Shown: positions 34,611 through 44,386, counted from the first letter of the stretch. The stretch is DNA of 64,000 bases from CAXBGS01 sp963975425 (GCA_963975425.1 CAXBGS010000002.1:558001-622000), one strand, 5' to 3'. The notes: generated from the letters alone by a model not told the origin. Program-made: numbers and translations.

Positions 34611-36602
34611 ATGTCCCTATCGTTACGTCGCAAACACACGACCTCCATCGATCTTGAAACCCTGGAAGACCGTCGAATGCTTGCTGCGTTTGGCAATTCT
34701 TGGCCAGATGCTCGAGACCTAAGCATCAGTTTTCCTTCCGATGGCGTCGAAGTCGGCACGTACGAAAACGATATCGAATCGACGCTCGATCAAGTCGCCC
34801 AGCGGCAGCAATGGCAAGAATTGGCGCTGCGAGCCTATCAAACATGGGCGATCAATGCCGATGTCAATGTCGGCCTGCGAAATGACTACGACGTCAAGTT
34901 TGGAACGCCGGGACTTACGACCAATGACCCGCGTTTTGGCGAATTTCGAATCGGTGCGTTTCCCCAGGAAGGACTGCTCGCCAGTTCCGTTCCGTTCCAA
35001 CCGATCGCGGGAACGTACTCTGGCGATTTGCTGCTGAATTCGAATGAGCAATTCAAATACCACGATTGGAGTGGTGGTGTCGGTCCCGACCCCGCAACGT
35101 TGACCGAAAACGAGCGAGATCTGTTTAGCTTGCTGCTGCACGAAGCCGGCAACACACTTGGCATTGCCGACAACCAATTGGAATGGTCGGTGATGTTTGG
35201 TCAGTACGCTGGCCCCAAAGGATCACTCGCAGCGGAAGATGTCGCAGAGATTCAAGCACTGTATGGCGCCCGGTCGGACCCGTACGAACTGGTGGACAAC
35301 GGACAAATTCAAACCGCGACGATGCTGACGACGCCGGTCGGCTTTGATCCGCTGGTTGCTGTGATTCGGTCGCGTGGAAGTCTTGTCAACGGTACCGATG
35401 TCGACACTTACAAGGTAACGCCCGTCGCCGGTCAAGACAGCGTCACGATCCGCTTGCGAGCGGCAGGCGTCAGCTTGCTGATGTCAAAGCTGCAGGTGAT
35501 TGACGAATCAGGACAGATCCTTGCGGAGACTTCGGCTCAGTCTGTCTTCGACAACGACAACCAAATCCAAATCGATGGACTACAGTCGCACAATTCGCTT
35601 TACGTCCGCGTTGCCGCTGCGGATGCCGCCGACGTCTACGCCGTGGGCGACTACGTTTTAGAAGTCGACTATCGCCCACCGGCGATCCAGGCGACCGATA
35701 TCGCGCCCGGGGACTATGACTCGGGTGCCGAGTCACTGTTTGCCAACTTTGACCTGCTTGATACGGAAGTCAACGCAAACGATTCGGTCGCATCAGCGCA
35801 AGAGCTTGCGTTCAATTCGTTCGGCGAATCCCGCACGTATGAATTGGAATCGTCGGTTTCCTCGGCATCGGATTTGGATTATTGGAAGATCACCGCGCCC
35901 GACACGGTCGAAGGACGATTGGTTGTGCAGGTTGCCGGTGTCGGCGCTGACCAACCGGATGTTCGTATTGACGTTGTCGACGCGACCGGCGTTTCGCTGG
36001 GCACGGCGGGCAAGTTGCATGCCGACGGAACGTTCACATTAGAGGTGGCGCAGCCGACTGCGGGACAGGAATATTTCATTCGCGTCAGCGTCGATCCAAG
36101 TTCGACCGTTGGAGTCGGAAACTATGTCGCGGTCGCCGAATTCCAGGCTTCAAGTGCCCAAATGAATCACTTGATCTCGGACACCGTTTCCGAATCTGCG
36201 GATGACTTTATTCGATGGACCGCGAGTGAAACGAAGCTCTTCCGCTTTGATTTAAACGCGGATGGAACGGCACCGGATCAAGCAGTGCGATTGACGATTT
36301 ATGACGCGCATACAAAAGAAATCGAGATGATCGCCGTCGCCCGTTCCGGCATCACGCGCAGTGCATTGGCATGGCTGCAGCAAGGCGAATACATCCTCCA
36401 ATTCACCGCGATTGGCGGATCACAACAACCCACCGACGACATCAGCTATTCACTTTACCTGGACGGAATCTCCGACGACCAGGACGACGACGGCGATGGG
36501 GATGGAGGCGATGATGATCCGTACTACTACGATCCAAGCGGCGGCGGAAGCTACTACGATCCGTACTATTACTACTACTATTACTACTATTACGGCTATT
36601 GA
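34611..36602 (+). CDS. LEPR-XLL exported protein: degenerate matrixin-like domain, PPC-like domains, Asp-rich then poly-Tyr tail
   Basis: 663 residues. The N-terminus has the planctomycete LEPR-XLL motif (SIDLETLEDRRMLAAFG, ~12-28), taken as an export/surface signal. Residues ~50-220 resemble a matrixin: HEAGNTLGIADN (177-188) lies where HExxHxxGxxH is expected, but the second and third zinc His are replaced by Asn and Asp/Asn, so it is probably inactive. Three PPC-like beta domains follow (~240-350, ~395-510, ~520-625). The C-terminus is Asp/Gly-rich and then has 16 Tyr in the last 28 residues, including 10 in a row (bases 36564-36593). It lies 65 bases after the kinase gene. Confidence 0.85.
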   Translation: MSLSLRRKHTTSIDLETLEDRRMLAAFGNSWPDARDLSISFPSDGVEVGTYENDIESTLDQVAQRQQWQELALRAYQTWAINADVNVGLRNDYDVKFGTPGLTTNDPRFGEFRIGAFPQEGLLASSVPFQPIAGTYSGDLLLNSNEQFKYHDWSGGVGPDPATLTENERDLFSLLLHEAGNTLGIADNQLEWSVMFGQYAGPKGSLAAEDVAEIQALYGARSDPYELVDNGQIQTATMLTTPVGFDPLVAVIRSRGSLVNGTDVDTYKVTPVAGQDSVTIRLRAAGVSLLMSKLQVIDESGQILAETSAQSVFDNDNQIQIDGLQSHNSLYVRVAAADAADVYAVGDYVLEVDYRPPAIQATDIAPGDYDSGAESLFANFDLLDTEVNANDSVASAQELAFNSFGESRTYELESSVSSASDLDYWKITAPDTVEGRLVVQVAGVGADQPDVRIDVVDATGVSLGTAGKLHADGTFTLEVAQPTAGQEYFIRVSVDPSSTVGVGNYVAVAEFQASSAQMNHLISDTVSESADDFIRWTASETKLFRFDLNADGTAPDQAVRLTIYDAHTKEIEMIAVARSGITRSALAWLQQGEYILQFTAIGGSQQPTDDISYSLYLDGISDDQDDDGDGDGGDDDPYYYDPSGGGSYYDPYYYYYYYYYYGY

Positions 36603-36779
36603 TCCGCGACCAATGGAGTCCTCACGCCGGGATGTTTCTATCCCATGGGTCACGCAATGAACGTCCCGATGCAACTGGTTCTGTCACCGGAGCGTCTGCC
36701 TTCGATCCACCCTTGCTGAAACACTTCGGCAAGTTACTCGGCAACAAAATACATCACCCGTCAACGATCAGGCTTTAAA

Positions 36780-38840
36780 ATGGAAATTCAAAACTCAGAG
36801 ATAGAGCAGGTGTTTGAAAGCGTCTGTGTGCGTCTGCATTCCGCTTCGCGAACTGCGGTTCAAACGCCCCGACGACAAACTCAGGATTCCGCAATCCGCG
36901 AAGCACATCGCCGGCTCATTCAAAACCCTAGCGACAACGATGCGATTCATGTGTTAGCGGCATCCTCGTTGGTGCGTCATCGTCCAGAGAAGAGTCTCGA
37001 GATACTTGAGAGCGTTCCGGGGCTACTGCATCACGACGCGATCGGCAACCGCTTGGCTGGATACGCCTGGTTGGCGCAGAATCACGTCAGTCAGGCACGG
37101 CGATGTTTCGATCAAGCCGTCCGATTGGACCCGAATCAACCCGACTGTTGGTTGTGGCTCGGGCGGATGGCAGAAGAGTCCGGCCAGGACGAAGGTGCGA
37201 TTCACTATTACGAGCGGGCCATCCTGTTCGATGATGTCGACGATACGCCTGCGCTGGCCCTGTCGCAATTGCATGCCCGGCATCGCGATTTAAAGAACGC
37301 AATTCATACGCTGCGAGTTTGCCTGCTTCGCAATCGACGGTCGGCGGCCCTGAATGCGGCACTCGCAAAACTGCTGAAACAGCGAGCACGTATCCTGGGC
37401 AGAAATCTAAATCGTGCAGGCCAACAGCGGCTACTTGACGAGGCCTTGGATTGCTACCGAGTGGCGAACGCATCTGCACCGACCTGCCGAACGTTGGTCG
37501 ACCAAGGCCTGCTCGAGCAACGCCTCGGTCATTTTGATGCTGCCATCGACTCTTTCGAGAAGGCCGTCAAATCGAACGGTGAATCGACAATCGCGCTGAA
37601 TCACCTGGCAAATGCCTATGTCGACCGCGGCGATATCCAAGAGGCGCTCGATGTCTTTGAAAAAGCACTTCAGATCGACCCCAGCCATGCGTTCAGTCAC
37701 TTTCGATTCTCGCGGGCAAAGAAGTTCAAAGCAGGTCGCGAGACCGATCGATACATTGCCTTGCTACAGAAACAAATCGAGACGCCCGACCAACCGAATC
37801 AAAAACAAATCTATTTGCACTTTGCGTTGGCGAAAGTTCTGGATGACACCGCCCAGTACGACCGCGCATGGCAACACTACGATCGTGCAAACAAGTTAAA
37901 ACCGACGCATTCGGCGTCCGAAGCAAGTCTTCGTCCCAGCGTTCGCCTCGGTGTCGAGCCAAGGCGCAGCCCGGTGGACAAACCGATTGAAGAAACCTGC
38001 CAGACCTTCACCCGCGAATATTTCAACGCCCGTCATGGACAGGGGAATCCGGATCAAACCCCGGTCTTCATCGTAGGAATGCCGAGGTCGGGCACGACGC
38101 TAACCGAGCAAATCTTAAGCAGCCACCCACAAGTCGCCGGGGCAGGCGAACTGCCTTGCATCGACCAGATTCGCCAGGAAATCATTTTCCGCGAGAAACA
38201 GCGAGTTCGTCACGCCGGCATGCCAACCACGCCGCGATCGTATCTATCGCTTGTCGAAGGTGTGACCGGTGCCGATTTGCAAGAACACACTCAGACTTAT
38301 ATGAAAAGGTTGAATGAGTATCGGACCGATGAGTTACGGGTGACCGACAAGATGCCCACGAACTTTCTGCATCTGGGATTGATTGCCACGTTATTCCCCC
38401 AGGCGACCATCATCCACTGCCGTCGACACCCGATGGATGTGCTGGTTTCCTGCTATTGCCAGAATCTGAACGCACCGTTTTGCGACTTGGATCAACTGGT
38501 GGGCTATCACCGCAATTACCGCCGGATGATGAGACACTGGGAACAAGTATTGCCGATGTCGATTCACACCGTTGACTATGAATCGTTGGTGGTCGATCCA
38601 GAGACTGAATCGCGGCGTTTGATCCAGCATTGTGGTCTGGAATGGAACGATGCATGTCTTGCATTTCACGCGAGTGATCGGGCCGTTCACACGCCTAGTA
38701 AGTGGCAAGTGCGGCAACCGATGTACAAGTCTTCGATGCAAAAATGGCGTCGATTCGAAAGTCAACTTGCTTCCATCGCTGATCAAATCGAAACGGAGAT
38801 GCAGCAGGAACAAGCGTCGATGGCCGTTACGACGGCGTAA
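36780..38840 (+). CDS. TPR-domain sulfotransferase
   Basis: 686 residues, no signal peptide. Residues ~35-375 are TPRs (e.g. NRLAGYAWLAQNHVSQARRC, HLANAYVDRGDIQEALDVFE). Residues ~415-665 are a PAPS-dependent sulfotransferase: 5'-phosphosulfate loop VGMPRSGTT (~432-440) and 3'-phosphate motif CRRHPMDVLVSCY (~547-559). This fold includes tyrosylprotein sulfotransferases. It follows the gene for the Tyr-tailed protein by 177 bases on the same strand, which suggests that tail as substrate (inference). Its 3' end overlaps the convergent CPBP gene by 14 bases. Confidence 0.92.
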   Translation: MEIQNSEIEQVFESVCVRLHSASRTAVQTPRRQTQDSAIREAHRRLIQNPSDNDAIHVLAASSLVRHRPEKSLEILESVPGLLHHDAIGNRLAGYAWLAQNHVSQARRCFDQAVRLDPNQPDCWLWLGRMAEESGQDEGAIHYYERAILFDDVDDTPALALSQLHARHRDLKNAIHTLRVCLLRNRRSAALNAALAKLLKQRARILGRNLNRAGQQRLLDEALDCYRVANASAPTCRTLVDQGLLEQRLGHFDAAIDSFEKAVKSNGESTIALNHLANAYVDRGDIQEALDVFEKALQIDPSHAFSHFRFSRAKKFKAGRETDRYIALLQKQIETPDQPNQKQIYLHFALAKVLDDTAQYDRAWQHYDRANKLKPTHSASEASLRPSVRLGVEPRRSPVDKPIEETCQTFTREYFNARHGQGNPDQTPVFIVGMPRSGTTLTEQILSSHPQVAGAGELPCIDQIRQEIIFREKQRVRHAGMPTTPRSYLSLVEGVTGADLQEHTQTYMKRLNEYRTDELRVTDKMPTNFLHLGLIATLFPQATIIHCRRHPMDVLVSCYCQNLNAPFCDLDQLVGYHRNYRRMMRHWEQVLPMSIHTVDYESLVVDPETESRRLIQHCGLEWNDACLAFHASDRAVHTPSKWQVRQPMYKSSMQKWRRFESQLASIADQIETEMQQEQASMAVTTA

Positions 38841-39723
38841 TCGCTGGGTCCCTTGAGCGACCACGCCAAAACGATGGTGCCAAGCAAACAGCAAAACAGA
38901 GAGCTCCGATCAGGACAATCGTCACATGAAACGCGAACTGTCCTGACTCGGAGACTTCTGAGAATTTGACCACCATCCGCCAGGCGTTCAGGCCGGCGTT
39001 TACAAAAAAATGACACAGGATGCCGGGCAAGATTGATCCGCTGCGATAGGCAACGTATCCCAGCCAGAAACCGAGCGGAACGACAGCCGCGATCGCGTGC
39101 GGCGTGATATGGACCAGTGCAAACAGGATTGACGTGACCACGATTCCTGTCGTCACGCCCCACCTTCGAATCAGCCGTTGCTGCATATATCCGCGAAACA
39201 AAACTTCTTCGACGACGCCGGGAACGATTCCAATGAACAAGACAAACACGATCGCCCACGGGACCGTCATCGCGTCAAAAGTTTTCTGCAGAGATTGATC
39301 GGCGGGGATGACCTTGGATACCACATACGCGGCGGCGAATCCGACCGCTAGAACGAAGACAGACGCAAGCATCGCGACCGGATAAACCCGCCACGACGGT
39401 TTGGCCGGATGCCATCCGATTCTTTGCCGAAACGGTTCAGGCGACCGGGATGCCGCGCCGAACCCCGCGATGGCGAACCCCAATTGGCCACATGCGGCGA
39501 TGCCAATGAATCCCATCGGCGTAAGCAGTCGCTCGAGCAGCATCGCGCCGATATTGTCAGGCTTCACATCACGTGAAAATTCGAAGGCAACCAAACCGCC
39601 GACAAACAGAATCTGGAACAACACGGCCAGGACGAGCGCGAGCACCAACGTGGTGAAGACGGTCCAAACGCGTGGAGTGTCTTGGGCGAAGGGATGATCA
39701 TCAGTCGACGGAAGTGGGTCCAT
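38827..39723 (-). CDS. CPBP family intramembrane metalloprotease
   Basis: 298 residues with about seven or eight hydrophobic segments. The CAAX/Bacteriocin-processing signature is clear: VPGVVEEVLFRGYMQQ (EExxxR, ~169-184) and SILFALVHITPHAI (FxxxH, ~199-212). Such enzymes cleave or process membrane-associated peptides, but the substrate is unknown here. ATG 39723 gives a normal-length protein. The gene converges on the TPR-sulfotransferase gene with a 14-base overlap of the 3' ends. Not obviously linked in function to its neighbours. Confidence 0.92.
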   Translation of the reverse strand: MDPLPSTDDHPFAQDTPRVWTVFTTLVLALVLAVLFQILFVGGLVAFEFSRDVKPDNIGAMLLERLLTPMGFIGIAACGQLGFAIAGFGAASRSPEPFRQRIGWHPAKPSWRVYPVAMLASVFVLAVGFAAAYVVSKVIPADQSLQKTFDAMTVPWAIVFVLFIGIVPGVVEEVLFRGYMQQRLIRRWGVTTGIVVTSILFALVHITPHAIAAVVPLGFWLGYVAYRSGSILPGILCHFFVNAGLNAWRMVVKFSEVSESGQFAFHVTIVLIGALCFAVCLAPSFWRGRSRDPAITPS

Positions 39724-39826
39724 GCGGATCGCTCGTTTTAAGATGCACGAATTTGTTCGCGGTCCGAAGTGTGGTTTTGTAGCCGCAAGTATGCGAAACT
39801 AGGCACATCTTAGCACCAATCGCCCT

Positions 39827-39886
39827 CCCCCAACGTCACTGCCCCCAACGTCCCTGCCCCCAACGTCCCTGCCCCCAACGTCCCCG
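39827..39886. repeat. 15-bp tandem repeat, 4 copies
   Basis: Unit cccccaacgtccctg at 39827-39841, 39842-39856, 39857-39871 and 39872-39886, with one change each in the first and last copies, 23 bases upstream of the next start codon. Confidence 0.93.
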
Positions 39887-39909
39887 CCCGCCTTCGCATC
39901 TCTCTAAAG

Positions 39910-41415
39910 ATGAAAAACACCATGAACTTGCCGCCTGTTGTTTGTCGCTTGCCCTTCGTCTTACTCTTACTTTTGCTGACAACGGCTTCCAGATCGTTCG
40001 CGGCCGATCCGCTGTATGACCTGTCGTCGATTCGCGATACGGAAAGCCTGGAACTCAAGGTGATCCAGGACTGGCGTCCTTCACCAAAGCATCCGACGGT
40101 TCAAGAAAAACTGATCGAGATTACCGTTTGCCAGTGGTGGCCGGGTCAAAAAGTTCGTTTGCCGGTCACGCTGCTGGCGCCTGCCGACGGACTGCCTTGT
40201 CGCAATGTCGTGGTCACCAATCAAGGTTTAGCGGTCACGATGGGGCGCCCCACAGCGACACATCTCAAGCTTATCCAGGACGATGGTGTTGGGGTGGTCT
40301 TGATCGGTATGGGCACCATCGACGCAATGCAGCCGAAAGGCGAATTGCACCACGCCATGCGGCAGAAATTGCTGGAAACGAAAGATGTCCGTTACACTCC
40401 GGTTTGGATCTGGGGCGCCAGCCAAATGCGGGCTTTGACCGCGGCAATGACGGAACCAAAATTCTTTCAACCCGAAAAGGTGTTGGCCACGGGAGGGTCA
40501 AAGCGCGGGGTCGCATCGGCGGTGGCCGGTATCGTGGATGATCGATTCACCGCCATCGTCCCGATTGTCGCACCGATGCTTGGCAATCCAGGCAGTGCGA
40601 CGTTTGTTAACGGAAACGAACCCCGCGAACTGGTCGAAATTGACAAACAATTCTACGCAGACCTCGCCGCCGGAAAGCTGACGATCGATCCTGCTGCCGA
40701 AAAACCACTGCGCGAGCGAGCGGTACGCCGCGCGACCCAGCGCATTTCGTTGCAGCAAGCGATCGACGCAGGCTGGACGGAATCGGATATCGACACCATC
40801 ACCGATCGCGTCTGGGACATTTCTCGCATCACCAATCACATGTCGCTGGTCAAAGAACGCGGATTGGATGTGTTCTATAACGTCGGCACGAACGACAGCG
40901 TTTCGCCCTCGCTATTAGAATTGGGAAACCAATACCCGGACTTTCCGGTGTGCATCATCGCCGGCGGACAGCACGGTGGCCCCACCGGCGCCGGCTTTGA
41001 TCGACAAGTGCCAAAGCTGCCCGAGATTGATCAAAACTTCTACAGCTTTACGCGACATCATTTCTTTGGCCACCGAAGCTTTCCATCGCCCCCCAAAATC
41101 GATGGGCAATGGGATCCGAAAACACAAACGTTATCGGTGACCGTATCGATGGCTGATGACCGAAAGCCACAGCAAAACGAGGTCTGGTGGTGCATCGATC
41201 GCAGCAAGCCCCACACGCTGCCGTTTGAGTATGATCGATGGGAATCCGCCACGCTTGACCAAGTCGTCGGCGGCGGCTACAGAGCGTCGATTCCTTTCCA
41301 GGGCACACCCAAACGCATTGATTTCCTCTCACTGCACGTTGATGCCGAAAACGACTTGCCAATCAAGTTTTCTAGCCCGTACCAACGTGTCCTTCCTCAA
41401 ACCTCAGGCAAATAG
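39910..41415 (+). CDS. PhoPQ-activated pathogenicity-related family protein (exported alpha/beta hydrolase-like)
   Basis: 501 residues. A signal peptide covers ~1-31 (VLLLLLLTTASRSFA). The family pattern is strong: EITVCQWWPGQ, the region around GVVLIGMGTIDAMQPKGELH, the nucleophile elbow ATGGSKRGVAS (~194-204), VPIVAPMLG, and the late acidic/His residues in VGTNDSVS and GGQHGG. Members of PF10142 are thought to be serine hydrolases; their substrates are unknown. Its 3' end is 5 bases before the SGNH-like gene, so the two are very likely one transcript. Confidence 0.9.
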   Translation: MKNTMNLPPVVCRLPFVLLLLLLTTASRSFAADPLYDLSSIRDTESLELKVIQDWRPSPKHPTVQEKLIEITVCQWWPGQKVRLPVTLLAPADGLPCRNVVVTNQGLAVTMGRPTATHLKLIQDDGVGVVLIGMGTIDAMQPKGELHHAMRQKLLETKDVRYTPVWIWGASQMRALTAAMTEPKFFQPEKVLATGGSKRGVASAVAGIVDDRFTAIVPIVAPMLGNPGSATFVNGNEPRELVEIDKQFYADLAAGKLTIDPAAEKPLRERAVRRATQRISLQQAIDAGWTESDIDTITDRVWDISRITNHMSLVKERGLDVFYNVGTNDSVSPSLLELGNQYPDFPVCIIAGGQHGGPTGAGFDRQVPKLPEIDQNFYSFTRHHFFGHRSFPSPPKIDGQWDPKTQTLSVTVSMADDRKPQQNEVWWCIDRSKPHTLPFEYDRWESATLDQVVGGGYRASIPFQGTPKRIDFLSLHVDAENDLPIKFSSPYQRVLPQTSGK

Positions 41416-41420
41416 CAACG

Positions 41421-42392
41421 ATGATAAAACGAACGATCTGTTTAACGCTGTTGTCCCTGTCGATGATCTCATTCGAAACGTCAGCAGCCGAGCCGGAAAC
41501 GCTGCGTGTACTCTTTGTCGGCAACAGCTACACCGGCCGACACAACCTGTCGAAAGTCGTTGAGTCGATGGCAGAAGCCGGGCAACCGGGCCTGGATGTC
41601 GAAGTCACCGCGGTCATTTACGGCGGTCGGCGGCTGGTCGACCACTGGCGTCTGGGGACGCAGAACATCGTGTCGCAATATCGCGTCTCGCCCGATCAGG
41701 TAAAAGCAACAATTGCGAAGCTGAAACAGACCGTCGAGAAGACACCGGAAGATAAACATGCTAGTGCCGGCATCAAACGACAGCAGGACTTTTTGGACCA
41801 CCTGGACTCCACGCGTCACCGGTGGGATGCGGTTGTGCTGCAGTCCTATCGCGACGACCTCGAAGGCGATGATTCACTTTACGTTCAATACGCACCAAAG
41901 TTCGCCGAACTGGCGCACGAGCAGGGTGCCAAAGTGATTCTTTACGAGACGACACCCGGCACACAAAACAAAGATCCAATCACGCAGGCGCCCGACGCAG
42001 CCGAGACGAAAGCGAAAGCGGAAGTGATCGCCAGGCTCGCCAACCGCCTGAACGCGTCGGTCGCACCGATGTCGTTGGTCGCCCTGCGTTGTCAAACCGA
42101 AAGGCCCGATCTGACGTTGCGTTTCGAGAACGACGCTCACTTGAATCACACGATGGCTTACATGTCGGCGTGCGCGATCTATTCCGCATTGCTCGACCGC
42201 AGTCCGGTCGGATTGCCCGTCGACTCGATCACCGATATTCGTTTCTTTAAAGACAGCGAACGAGACAAGGACCGTGACGGCGAACCCATCACCCGCACGT
42301 TCAGTGCTGTCGATCGAGCCGACCTGCAGCGGATCGTGTGGCAGTCAAGTCAAGAGTTTCAACAGCTGCGTTCGAAACTGGCGAACGAGTAG
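41421..42392 (+). CDS. Exported SGNH-hydrolase-like protein
   Basis: 323 residues, signal peptide ~1-22. The SGNH fold is suggested by block I FVGNSYTGRHNLS (~34-46, Ser in GNSY where GDS is usual), block III-like QSYRDDLEG (~141-149) and a C-terminal block V-like DAHLNHTMAY (~237-246) with the Asp/His pair. An esterase acting on a carbohydrate or lipid ester is the likely role. It starts 5 bases after the PhoPQ-type hydrolase gene, so the two may act on the same substrate. Confidence 0.82.
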   Translation: MIKRTICLTLLSLSMISFETSAAEPETLRVLFVGNSYTGRHNLSKVVESMAEAGQPGLDVEVTAVIYGGRRLVDHWRLGTQNIVSQYRVSPDQVKATIAKLKQTVEKTPEDKHASAGIKRQQDFLDHLDSTRHRWDAVVLQSYRDDLEGDDSLYVQYAPKFAELAHEQGAKVILYETTPGTQNKDPITQAPDAAETKAKAEVIARLANRLNASVAPMSLVALRCQTERPDLTLRFENDAHLNHTMAYMSACAIYSALLDRSPVGLPVDSITDIRFFKDSERDKDRDGEPITRTFSAVDRADLQRIVWQSSQEFQQLRSKLANE

Positions 42393-42586
42393 GCATCGAC
42401 TCACACGATAAAGCCAGCGGAATTTCGTCGCAGAACACCTGCGAGAACGGTTCGTGGATTTTCTGAATTCGTTTCCGTGCACCCCAACGGCGATCGTCGC
42501 CCGCGGGGTTGCGAACAGGCTGGATGCTTGACTGGCAAAGACGATTTGGACCGGGCAGTCGCGAAAGACCGCTCGTTGTCCCAGCG

Positions 42587-43324
42587 TTATTTATCCAGAA
42601 ACTCGGGCAAGATGATTCTCGCGTCGGCATGTTCGGCGACAAATTGTGTGATGGATTCTTCTTGATCGGTGATCGCATCAATTGCCGCTTGCTGGACTTC
42701 GGCATCGGCACGTGACGTAAACAATTTCGGGACGTTTAGTCGGACCTCAAGGCTAACGTTCAGCGTGATTTCGGTTCCGCCAGAATGTGGCACCGCGGTC
42801 AACTCCGTCTGATAAGACTGCAACCGACCGGCGGGCTTGATCGACTTGGTCCGAACGTGCATCGCTTCGGGACGGATATCCGCGTGCTGCTTTAGCACCA
42901 AGCGATCGGATTCTAGCTGCGGGTCGTTCAACGAAACGGTCAGCAATCGGACCGCTGACAATTCCGTTTTGGACTTTCCACGGATGGCGTTCAACAGAGG
43001 GCGGTCGTCGGCGGATGCGTCAATTTCCACGTCTTGGATTTTTTCCTCGATCAATTCCATTCCCGAGTTTCCGACGATGGCTTTGGTGGCGTTCTTGCGG
43101 ACCATGATCTGGCGATATTTGTCAAATTCGCATTCGATAACAAACGTTGATTGCTGGGCCCCCGACGCTAAATGCTCGACCGGTTTCAGCATCCAGTATC
43201 CCAGAGCAACGGCGGTGACCAGTAGCGTCGCAATCAGGGCGACCGTGAATCGTTTGTGGCGACGTGTTTCCGTCAAGCTCGTTACCTCGGATAAATGGAT
43301 TCCCGCCACGCAGCGTGGATGCAT
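42587..43324 (-). CDS. Single-span membrane protein of unknown function
   Basis: 245 residues. A charged N-terminus precedes one hydrophobic segment (RFTVALIATLLVTAVALGYW, ~25-44); the rest (~60-245) is predicted to be exported and rich in beta strands, with alternating polar and hydrophobic residues (TELSAVRLLTVSLNDPQLES, GGTEITLNVSLEVRLNVPKL). The C-terminal part is helical. I do not recognise the family; an SRPBCC-like beta fold is possible. Divergent from the esterase gene at 43412. Confidence 0.78.
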   Translation of the reverse strand: MHPRCVAGIHLSEVTSLTETRRHKRFTVALIATLLVTAVALGYWMLKPVEHLASGAQQSTFVIECEFDKYRQIMVRKNATKAIVGNSGMELIEEKIQDVEIDASADDRPLLNAIRGKSKTELSAVRLLTVSLNDPQLESDRLVLKQHADIRPEAMHVRTKSIKPAGRLQSYQTELTAVPHSGGTEITLNVSLEVRLNVPKLFTSRADAEVQQAAIDAITDQEESITQFVAEHADARIILPEFLDK

Positions 43325-43411
43325 GACTCGACAACCGCCATGCTAATCAAAGTCGACTATCATGAGCACCGCTGCAATTGTTTGGCCCTTGGGTATCGAA
43401 AGGCAAGTTTG

Positions 43412-44386
43412 ATGAAGTCACGAATTTCAATGATCTCATTCTCCGTCCTGGCAATTTCTTTCTGCTTTCCTGCGCGGGCAGATTCGACGACCACCCTGTC
43501 GCAGTCGGAGGCCCAGCAATTCGCAAAAACCTTTTCACCAATGGGTTCTGCCGAGTCCGAATTCTTAAACGTGCGTGTGATCCGCGACATCGAGTACGCC
43601 AGGTATGGCGACACCGTTTTGCTTTTGGACATGTATCTGCCGGCTGAATCAGATCAAAAGATCGCCTGTGTCGTGACGATCACGGGCGGAGGCTTTCGGG
43701 CTCGACCTAAATCAGGATTCGCAAAGTACGCTGCATTCCTGGCAACCCAAGGGTTTGCGTCGGCATGCATCAGTTACCGCGGGACCCCCAAGCACGGATT
43801 TCAAGAAACGGTGTACGACTGTAAGGCTGCCGTGCGTTACGTGCGCGCCAACGCGGCGATGTACAACATCGATCCCGATCGGATTGGCGTCCTTGGCCAA
43901 TCCGCCGGCGGCCACTTGGCGGCGATGATCGGTGTCAGCGGCGGCATCGATCATCTTGAAGGCGACGGCGGTAACCCCGAATCGTCAAGTCGAGTCCAAG
44001 CCGCCGTCAGCTTCTCGGGGGTCTTTGACTTCATCTCTCGTTTGCGCGATGGGGGACACCAAAAGAAGAGTATCGAGTTAAAAAAGAAGACCAACGGAGC
44101 TTGGGTGGGAGAGCCGTTCGCCGTCGATAGCGAACGGTGGAAACAGGCGTCACCGATCAATCATTTGAGCGATGACGACCCGCCACTGTTGATGCTGGCG
44201 ACCAAGACCGACTCCGTGGTTCCCTATCATCAATCCGTTCAGATGCATGAGGCGATGCAGAAAAAGGGGCTAACAAGCGAACTGGTGATCTTAGACACGG
44301 GCGGGCATGGGATTGCATCTGCACCGGCGATCGGCGACCAGGTATGGCACGCGACGCTTGCGTTTTTGCGAAAACACCTGCGATAA
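43412..44386 (+). CDS. Exported alpha/beta hydrolase (BD-FAE-like esterase)
   Basis: About 324 residues from ATG 43412; a signal peptide (MKSRISMISFSVLAISFCFP) begins there, while upstream starts (43295) add nonsense. The oxyanion-type motif ITGGGFRARPKSGFA, the nucleophile GQSAGGHLA (~163-171), then Asp (TKTDSVVP) and His (DTGGHGI) complete the triad in order. The conserved segment CISYRGTPKHGFQETVYDCK fits bacterial BD-FAE/acetylxylan-esterase-type enzymes acting on acyl groups of polysaccharides. Substrate not known. Confidence 0.88.
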   Translation: MKSRISMISFSVLAISFCFPARADSTTTLSQSEAQQFAKTFSPMGSAESEFLNVRVIRDIEYARYGDTVLLLDMYLPAESDQKIACVVTITGGGFRARPKSGFAKYAAFLATQGFASACISYRGTPKHGFQETVYDCKAAVRYVRANAAMYNIDPDRIGVLGQSAGGHLAAMIGVSGGIDHLEGDGGNPESSSRVQAAVSFSGVFDFISRLRDGGHQKKSIELKKKTNGAWVGEPFAVDSERWKQASPINHLSDDDPPLLMLATKTDSVVPYHQSVQMHEAMQKKGLTSELVILDTGGHGIASAPAIGDQVWHATLAFLRKHLR

